7,999 nt of DNA from Magnetovibrio sp. (GTDB taxonomy: Bacteria; Pseudomonadota; Alphaproteobacteria; Rhodospirillales; Magnetovibrionaceae), in the NCBI GenBank assembly GCA_016763895.1, contig JAESSV010000163.1:1-7999 (forward strand), read 5' to 3'. Shown one piece after another: positions 1 to 7,000 of the stretch. The notes under the pieces were generated by a model. The model saw only the letters and a list, made by a program, of their open reading frames with translations, was not told the origin of the DNA and did not search any database. Numbering within the stretch: position 1 is the first letter of the stretch; every line of letters starts with the position of its first letter. The position numbers were made by a program, and so were the translations under genes.

Positions 1-569
1 GTGGTGCCCACATTAGCCGCAGCGATGAAGCCAGCTGACGGCAGTGGAGATCTCCCAATACTGCGGGGGGCAGCAATAAAGTCGCCAGCCGCCGGGACGG
101 ACTTGGTGGCGTTCGCCGTTGAGGCCTTAACCTCGGTTGTTAAACCGCTTCCTGTCGCTTTGAACGTGGCATTATGGGTGTGCGGAGCCATTTGCGATAT
201 GGTTTGTGTGACGAATTCGGTACCGCGCCTTTGACCTAGACGAATAGGCGTTAAGCCGGGACCTTGGCCGAAAGAAACGGCAGATCGTCCGCGCAGGTCT
301 GGGACTGCAAAGCTTGTTCTGCCATCTCCGCCATAGACTGATCCTATATAGGCGAACAGCGCAGTATATTGAGAAATGGCCATCAGTTGCCCATCTGCTG
401 GTGCGTAGCCCCTTGGGCAATACGATCCTGCCGTAAGGCAAATGGTGCCCAAATAAGGGTCCGGCCCGCATGCGGCCTGAGCCGGATTGCTGGACGCGTC
501 AATAATGACCCCAACGCCCGCAACCGCAATTGCGGTCGCCAAGACTTTAAAAGAATTTGTTTTCAACAT
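1..569 (-). CDS. Secreted tail-collar domain protein (microcystin-dependent protein-like), 3'-truncated by window
   Basis: Reading the minus strand from the ATG at 569 gives 189 codons without a stop, continuing off the left edge. Residues 1-32 look like a Sec signal peptide: K3 and K8, a hydrophobic core VLATAIAVAGVGVII, then a likely cleavage after AQA (residues 30-32). The mature part starts with C34, C44 and C51. Residues about 39-132 match the phage tail-collar / MdpB family: a GTICLTAGSYCPRGYAPADG opening, ALFAYIGSVYGGDGRTSFAV, PDLRGRSAVSFGQGPG, and the closing QMAPHTH. Residues 133-189 are Ala/Thr/Ser-rich and unassigned. Family members occur in tail fibres, and as stand-alone bacterial proteins of poorly known role that are often found near surface or secretion genes. 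The start is supported by a strong Shine-Dalgarno sequence. No other phage gene is visible, so prophage origin is unproven. Family call is firm; cellular role is unknown. Confidence 0.88.
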   Translation of the reverse strand, partial: MLKTNSFKVLATAIAVAGVGVIIDASSNPAQAACGPDPYLGTICLTAGSYCPRGYAPADGQLMAISQYTALFAYIGSVYGGDGRTSFAVPDLRGRSAVSFGQGPGLTPIRLGQRRGTEFVTQTISQMAPHTHNATFKATGSGLTTEVKASTANATKSVPAAGDFIAAPRSIGRSPLPSAGFIAAANVGT

Positions 570-576
570 TTCCTGT

Positions 577-585
577 ACCTCCCCT
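577..585 (-). promoter_or_regulatory. Ribosome-binding site of the tail-collar gene
   Basis: On the minus strand AGGGGAGGT lies here, with 7 nt between GAGGT and the ATG at 569-567. It is a strong Shine-Dalgarno match and fixes the start codon. Confidence 0.8.
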
Positions 586-613
586 GTGCGCTGACATTTG
601 ATTATGCCAGCTT

Positions 614-643
614 GGGTTCATTGCAACTTTGTTCAATGAACCC
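614..643 (-). promoter_or_regulatory. Perfect 10-bp inverted repeat / hairpin in the tail-collar leader
   Basis: GGGTTCATTG (614-623) and CAATGAACCC (634-643) are exact reverse complements separated by 10 nt. Inside them AAC (625-627) pairs with GTT (631-633), leaving a single bulged base and a 3-nt loop. No T-run follows on either strand, so it does not look like an intrinsic terminator. It lies 44 nt upstream of the tail-collar start codon and just downstream of the candidate promoter at 656-685. It could be a transcript 5' stem-loop or a dimeric repressor operator. The structure is seen directly; its role is inferred. Confidence 0.6.
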
Positions 644-655
644 ATATGAAATACA

Positions 656-685
656 AGTATGTAGTGTAAGCATGCGCAACGTCAA
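656..685 (-). promoter_or_regulatory. Candidate sigma70 promoter for the tail-collar gene
   Basis: On the minus strand a -35-like TTGACG (685-680) is followed after 18 nt by a -10-like CATACT (661-656, four of six matches). Transcription would begin near 650, a few bases before the 614-643 hairpin. The palindrome ATACAAGTAT (651-660) overlaps the -10. This is a consensus match by eye only. Confidence 0.35.
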
Positions 686-774
686 GTAGATAATATAGGT
701 AAATTTAATTTTTATTAGATGCAGGGCAATGCAATTTAAGGTTAAGGTTACATTGTAAATTTCACGTTTACATG

Positions 775-804
775 TTGACAAAATGTGGGCTCTTGCGCTA
801 TTTA
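775..804 (+). promoter_or_regulatory. Candidate sigma70 promoter for the giant repeat-protein gene
   Basis: A perfect -35 hexamer TTGACA occupies 775-780. The best-spaced -10 is weak: TATTTA at 799-804 (18-nt spacer). A perfect TATAAT lies at 810-815 but is 29 nt from this -35, too far to pair with it. Either site would give a leader of roughly 270 nt before the ATG at 1091. The -35 is clear; the pairing is uncertain. Confidence 0.35.
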
Positions 805-881
805 GAGTTTATAATAAACCCGTAATGGGGGTTATTGTACGTATAAAAATGGTGAGATTGTCGGGTGCTTATGGATAAATA

Positions 882-923
882 CCCGCTAGGCATATCTCGC
901 TAGGCATATCCCGCTAGGCATAT
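882..923. repeat. Three tandem 14-bp repeats (C[C/T]CGCTAGGCATAT)
   Basis: Units are at 882-895, 896-909 and 910-923. Units 1 and 3 are identical; unit 2 differs at one base (CTCG instead of CCCG). The array lies in the leader of the giant gene, about 170 bp before its ATG. Each unit contains CTAG. The regular spacing is compatible with an iterated protein-binding site, or simply with replication slippage. It is too short and lacks the spacers of a CRISPR array. Confidence 0.85.
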
Positions 924-925
924 AT

Positions 926-944
926 TGTGTACGTAAACTACACA
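926..944. promoter_or_regulatory. Inverted repeat TGTGTA-N7-TACACA
   Basis: TGTGTA (926-931) and TACACA (939-944) are exact reverse complements around CGTAAAC. The element sits between the two tandem arrays, which fits an operator for a dimeric regulator. The regulator cannot be named from the sequence. Confidence 0.4.
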
Positions 945-952
945 GCACCCGT

Positions 953-1006
953 CAGGCCTAATAAGAAAATGCAGGCCTAAAAAAATGCAGGCCTAAAAAG
1001 AAAATG
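953..1006. repeat. Three tandem 16-19-bp repeats (CAGGCCTAA...AAAATG)
   Basis: Units are at 953-971 (19 bp), 972-987 (16 bp) and 988-1006 (19 bp). Each begins CAGGCCTA, containing the palindrome AGGCCT, and ends in an A-rich tract plus ATG. Unit 2 lacks three bases of the A-rich part. The last unit ends 84 bp before the giant gene's ATG, so it would lie within its transcript leader. Function is unknown. Confidence 0.8.
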
Positions 1007-1076
1007 TTCTTAAAGGGGTATCGAAGGTTAAAAGGGCGGTTTGTCCGTGTTTTGCCTCGTAAAACAATATAAACGT

Positions 1077-1081
1077 GGGGA
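1077..1081 (+). promoter_or_regulatory. Ribosome-binding site of the giant gene
   Basis: GGGGA lies 9 nt before the ATG at 1091 and is a modest Shine-Dalgarno match. An in-frame TAA at 1070-1072 excludes any start further upstream, and no alternative start codon lies between the two, so 1091 is the first possible start. Confidence 0.55.
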
Positions 1082-1090
1082 TTTTTCTTT

Positions 1091-4000
1091 ATGGGACTCT
1101 TTAAAAAACGCGGCACGTTTGAACGCCATAGCCAAAATACGGCCCAGAAGATGGCCCAGAAGATGGCCCAGAAAACGAGCCGGGATTCGGGCAAAACGTC
1201 TGTTTCCAACTCTTCTATTTCTAGTCCTTGCGCGTTCAGTCCGATGGCTTTGGCTTTGGAACCTCGGTTTATGTTTGACGCCGCCGGTGCTGCCACGGGT
1301 GCTGAAATCAACCAACAAACCGCCGCAAATAGTTTGGCCAACGCTGCGGACGCTTTTGTTTCCGTTGCCCCCACGGCAGTCCCGGCGGCCCCTCACCAAG
1401 TGGTGGTGGTTGACACCACGGTCGCCGATTATCAAACTTTGCTTGCGGGCATGAACCCCAATATCGACATTATTCTTTTGGACCCTGGCACGGGCATTAA
1501 TGGACTTGCCGCGGCCTTGGCGGGGCAAAGCAATATCGATTCCTTGCATATCATCAGCCACGGCAGCACCGGGTCCATAAGCTTGGGCGGGCAAAGCCTG
1601 TCTTCGGATACCCTTGCCGCCAATGCGAATTCGCTAACCATCATCGGTCAAGCCTTGTCGGGAAATGGCGATATTTTGCTCTATGGCTGTAATATTGGAC
1701 AAGATGGGGCCGGACAAGCTTTCATCGACGGCTTGGCGAGCGCAACAGGCGCGGACATCGCGGCCTCAAACGATTTGACGGGGGCTGCCGCATTGGGCGG
1801 GGATTGGGTGCTGGAAGCTCAGGCTGGACAGATTGAAGGAGATCAGGCCTTCACCGATGCGGCTATGATGGCTTATGACGGTGTGCTTGCCGTACCGGCG
1901 AATGGTCTGAAGGATGTAACGACTCTAACTGTTCCCGGCAACTTCGTTACCGGCTTTACGTTGACCGAAAATACGCCCAATTTGACGAGGTTCGGAGAAA
2001 CAATAGGCACCAAAGGCCTCTACTGGACTTCACCCGGTAATGTAGACGTACAGCTCACGGTCGGTGCAGATGGAACCAATTTGGGAACGTTCGACCTCAC
2101 GGGAATTGGATTTACAAAATTCAATTTTGTGGGTGGTTACTCATTCAATATTACGGGCTTCAAAACGGGTGGAAATGTGACGACCGGTTTTGCGACGATT
2201 GCTGGTAACACCTTCTATTCTACGGGGACCTATACCGCCTTCACGGGAATAACCGGGTTTGAAATTGTCATGGTCGCGGGCGGGGCGCAACCTCATGATC
2301 AAAATACGTTTGATAGCTTCACCATCGCCAACGCCACAGCCCCGGGTGTTGACCCGGCTATCGCCACGGCCACTTATGATGCGCCGAACGGAAATTTGGT
2401 TCTGACCGGGACCAACTTCACCGCCACCGCTGGCGGGATCAACGATGTTATTGCAAATAAACTCACCCTGACCGGTGAAGGTGGGGCGACCTATTTGCTG
2501 ACCGATACGGCGAACGTGGACATCACCTCGTCTACGGAGGCGACCTTGATCTTAAGCGCGACCGACAGAGCCGCAGTTGATTTGATGATGAACAAGAACG
2601 GCACGGCGTCGAACGATGGCACCGCATTCGACGTGAGCGCGGCGGCGGGGTTCATCGCGGCGAGCTCATCTATATCCGACGCTGGGGTCACTTCATTGAC
2701 GGTCAGCAACGTAGCCAACCCGACGATTACGTCTGCGGCTTACGATTACAATTCGAACACCGTGACGGTGACGGGCACGAATTTTGTGCGCAATGGGTTG
2801 AATGGCACCAATGACGTTGATTTGTCCACGTTGACGCTTACGGGCGAAGGCGGGGCGGCTTATACCTTGACCACCGCCTCCGATGTGGAAATCACCGACG
2901 GCACGACGTTCTCGTTCACCTTGTCCGGTGCGGATCTCTATAATGTTGAGGCCTTGCTGAATAAAAATGGCACCAGCTCTTCAACGGCGAGCACCACCTT
3001 TAATTTGGCCGGGGCCGACAATTGGATGCCCGGTGCGACAACCGCCAACAACATCGCCGATACCACGGCGGGTGTGACCGTTTCCAACTACGCCGTGCCA
3101 ACCGTAACATCGGCCACTTATGATTATGCCAACGGCCAGCTGGTGGTGACGGGAACCAATTTCGTCAATAAATCAGGTGCCACCAATGATATTGATATTT
3201 CCATGTTGGCGTTCACGGGTGAAGGCGGCGCGCAGTACCAACTGACCAGCGCCTCGGATGTGGAAGTAACCTCGGCAACCACATATACGGTGACTTTGGC
3301 GGGGTCCGACTTGACTCATGTCGAAGGCTTGTTGAATAAAAATGGCACCATGTCTGCCACGGCGGCGACCACGTTTAGTTTGGCGTCTGCGGATAACTGG
3401 ATGACCGGATCGGCCCCAGCGGGCAATGTTGCCGATGCAGCCGCGACCATTACGGTTTCCAACTACGCCGTGCCTGTGGTGACATCTGCTGCTTATGATT
3501 ACAACACCAATGTTTTGACCGTGACGGGCACGAATTTTGTGTCCCAAGCCGGGGCCGCCAACGATATTGATATTTCCACCCTGACGCTGACGGGTGACGG
3601 CGGGACCACCTACACCTTGACGTCGACTGCTGATGTAGAGCTTACATCTGCGACCTCGTTTGCTGTGACGTTGTCGGGGGCCGATTTGGTCAATGTGGAA
3701 ACTATATTGAACAAGAACGGCACGAATTCTGCCACGGCGAACACGCTCTTTAACATTGGAGCGGCTGATAACTGGAACTTCCAGGCTCCGGCGGCGACCA
3801 ATATTGCAGATGCTGCGGGGAATGGTGTGACGGTTTCCAGCTTCGCCAATCCGGCCATTACCTCGACCGTTTATGACTGGAACAGCGGTGTTTTGGTTTT
3901 GACCGGCACCAACTTCGTCGGCAAAACGGGTGCCACTAATGATATTACCGCCAACACCCTGACCCTGAAGGGCGAAGGTGGACTTACCTACACCCTGACC

Positions 4001-7000
4001 GATACGACCAATGTGGATATTACGTCGGCGACGACCGCCAGCTTGAGCCTATCTGCGACGGATAAGTTGGCGGTTAATGGGCTGTTCAACAAGAATGGCT
4101 CTGCTTCGGATGACGGCACGACCTTCAACGTCGCCGCCGCCGACAACTGGATGGCTGGGTCACCCGCCGCCAACGCCATTGCCGATACCACGGCCAGCGT
4201 GACTGTATCGAATTATGCCGCCCCAACGGTGACGTCTGCGACGTATGATTACACGTCAAACGTTATGACTGTGACGGGCACCAATTTTGTGTCTATGTCC
4301 GGTGCCACCAATGACATCGATATTTCCATGTTGACGATTAGGGGGGGAGGCGGGGCGGCTTATACCATCACCAGCGCCACCAATGTGGACGTCACGTCGT
4401 CCACGGCGTTCTCTGTGACCTTGTCTGGGGCAGATTTAACCAATGTAGAAGCCTTGCTCAACAAGGACCTTTTAGCGTCTAACGAGGGGGTCACTTATAA
4501 CCTTGCCGCCGCTGACAATTGGTTGGTTGGCGGGGCACCAACGACAAATATTTCTGATACCACGGCGTCTGTGACGGTGTCTAACTTTGCCGCACCAACC
4601 ATCACCAGTTCGACCTATGATGATGCCAATGGACAGTTGGTTATCACCGGCACCAATTTTGTCAAAGCCAACGGGGCCACCAACGATATCATTGCCAACC
4701 TGATGACCTTAACGGGCGAAGGCGGAGCCTACACCTTGACCGATACGGCCAATGTTGAAGTGACGTCTGCGACGTCTGCGACTTTGACGTTGTCGGCAAC
4801 GGACCAAATGAACATCCGTGGTCTGATGAACAAGAACGGCACGGCGTCTTCTGGTGCGACCAATTATAACTTAGCGGGTTCGGACGGCTGGAATGCGGCC
4901 AGCCCGGCGAATGAAGCCGATCTGACCGGTAATGCCGTTACGGTCAGCAATGTGGCCACACCCGCGATCACCTCGGCGGTTTACGATTCTGATACGGGTG
5001 TTGTCGTCGTCACGGGCACCAATTTTGCGAAGAAAGTCGGCGCAGCTAACGATGTCAATTTATCGACCCTGACCTTTACGGGCGGCACCGGCAACGCGAG
5101 CTATGCGGTTGTCACGGCCACGGATGTGGAAATCACCTCGGCGACGTCGTTCAGCTTCACCCTGACGGGGGCTGACAAGACCCAGGTCGACGCCCTGCTG
5201 GATCAAATCGGAACCACATCCACTGGTGGTTCCACTTATAACATCGCTGGTGCCGACAACTGGCTGACCAGTGCCGACGCGGCGACCAACATTGCCGACT
5301 CCACCAACGCCGTCACCGTTTCGATCAATCCCAAGATCACCTCGGCCACCTACGATGCGGCGACCGGATCGCTGGTCGTGACGGGAACGAACATCCAGGC
5401 CAAAGCCGGGGTGACCAACGACATCACCGCCAATACATTGACCCTGACCGGTGAAGGCGGGGCGACTTATACTCTGACCGACACGGCCGATGTGGAACGC
5501 ACCAGCGCTTCGGCCTTTACATTGGTTTTGAGCGCCACGGATAAAGCCGCCGTCAATCAGGTGATGAATAAGAACGGCACGACCTCGACGGGTGCCACGA
5601 CCTTCAACATCGCTTCTGCGGATAACTGGAATGCCAATGTGACGGCGGGTGATACGTCTGATGCTACGAACGGCGTGACGGTTTCCAATGTTGCGGTTCC
5701 GGCTGTGGCCTCGGCCACCTACAATGCCTCTACCGGGGCCTTGGTTCTGACCGGTACGGGCTTTTTGAAGGCTTCGGGTGCCACCAACGACATCGTTGCG
5801 GCTAAGCTGACCCTGACCGGCGAAGGGGGGGCGACTTACACGCTCACCGATACGGCCAATGTGGAAATTACGTCCGGTACAGCGGCGACCTTGACGTTGA
5901 GCGCGACCGATAAAACAGCCCTGAACACGATTATGAACAAAGCTGGCACGTCGACCACATCCACCACCACCTATAACGTGAACATGGCCGAAGATTGGGC
6001 TGCGGGTGCGGATGCGGCGGTTAATGTGGTTGATGCGACCAGCGGGGTCACGGTGTCTAACGTGGCGGTTCCGACCATCACCTCGACCGCTTACGATGCT
6101 TCGACGGGTGTGATTACGGGTACGGGTACGGGGTTTGTGTCTGCGACGGGTGCTGCAAATGATGTGGTTGCCAACAAGTTTACGGTCACGGGCGAAGGCG
6201 GGGCGACCTATACCCTGACCGATACGTCTAACGTTGAAATCACGTCCGGTACGGCCTTCTCTATTACGCTGAGCGCCACGGATAAGGCCAGCGTCAATCT
6301 GATCATGAATAAGGACGGCACCTCGGCCACGGCGGGCACCACGTATAACGTGGCGGCTGGCGAAGATTGGGCGGCTGGTGCAAACCTAGCGGTTAACGTG
6401 GTCGATGGCACTTCGGGGGTGACCGTATCAAATGTTTCTGCACCGGGCATTACGTCTTCGACTTACAATGCCAATAGCGGCGTTTTGGTGGTTACGGGCA
6501 CGGGCTTCACCAAAGCCAGCGGGGCGAATAACGATGTGAACGCCTCAATGTTCACCTTCACGGGCGAAGGCGGGGTGACCTATAGCTTAACCACGACCCC
6601 GGATGTTGAGATGACGTCAAGCACCACGTTCTCCATCACCTTGTCAGCGGCCGATAAGTTGGCCGTGAACGGATTGATGACGAAGAACGGCGCGGGGTCC
6701 GATGGCGCAACGACCTATAACATAGCAGCAGCCGAAAATTGGGCGCGCGGTGCGGACGCGGCGGTTAATGTGGTTGATGCTACGGCTACGGTTACGGTTT
6801 CCAACTACGCGGTCCCCGCGGTGACCTCGGCCACCTATAATTGGGCCAATGGTCAGTTGGTGATCACCGGCACGAATTTCGTTTCCAAGACGGGAGTGAC
6901 CAACGATATTGTTGCGAACTTGCTGACGGTGACCGGTGAAGGCGGTGCTAGCTATACCTTGACCGATACGGCCAATGTGGAAATCACTTCGGCGACGGCC

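Larger units (their letters stand above)
586..1090. other. Divergent intergenic control region, no protein gene supported
   Basis: This stretch of about 505 bp is visibly AT-richer than both flanking genes and carries no convincing protein gene. Besides the listed elements it has TTACATTGTAA (748-758, an odd-centred perfect palindrome), a TTAAGG/TTAAGG short direct repeat just before it, and GTTTATAATAAAC (807-819, 5-bp arms around 3 nt). TGTACGTA occurs at 837-844 and again at 928-935. The density of dyads suggests several DNA-binding sites between the two divergent genes. Confidence 0.6.

Noticed and set aside
614..643. Intrinsic terminator
   Set aside because: No T-run follows the stem on either strand, and the hairpin lies upstream of, not after, a gene.
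172..689. Frames at 1-234 (+), 172-471 (-) and 369-689 (+)
   Set aside because: They are other-frame readings of the tail-collar gene, whose own frame gives an unmistakable family match.
871..903. Ten-codon frame MDKYPLGISR ending in the second 14-bp repeat unit
   Set aside because: Very short, no convincing ribosome-binding site, and its end is dictated by the repeat sequence.
882..1006. Possible CRISPR array
   Set aside because: Units are 14-19 bp, directly adjacent with no unique spacers, and no cas gene is visible.
1277..1288. DAAG at residues 63-66 as a LapG-type periplasmic cleavage site
   Set aside because: The known site is [T/A/P]AAG in a different N-terminal module. Here DAA belongs to the LEPR motif and no LapA-type retention domain is seen.
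958..1594. Open frames on both strands over the N-terminal part of the giant gene, including a plus-strand frame at 1041-1454
   Set aside because: They overlap the LEPR/DUF4347 coding sequence in other frames, have low-complexity Arg/Pro/Trp-rich products, and show no recognisable domain.
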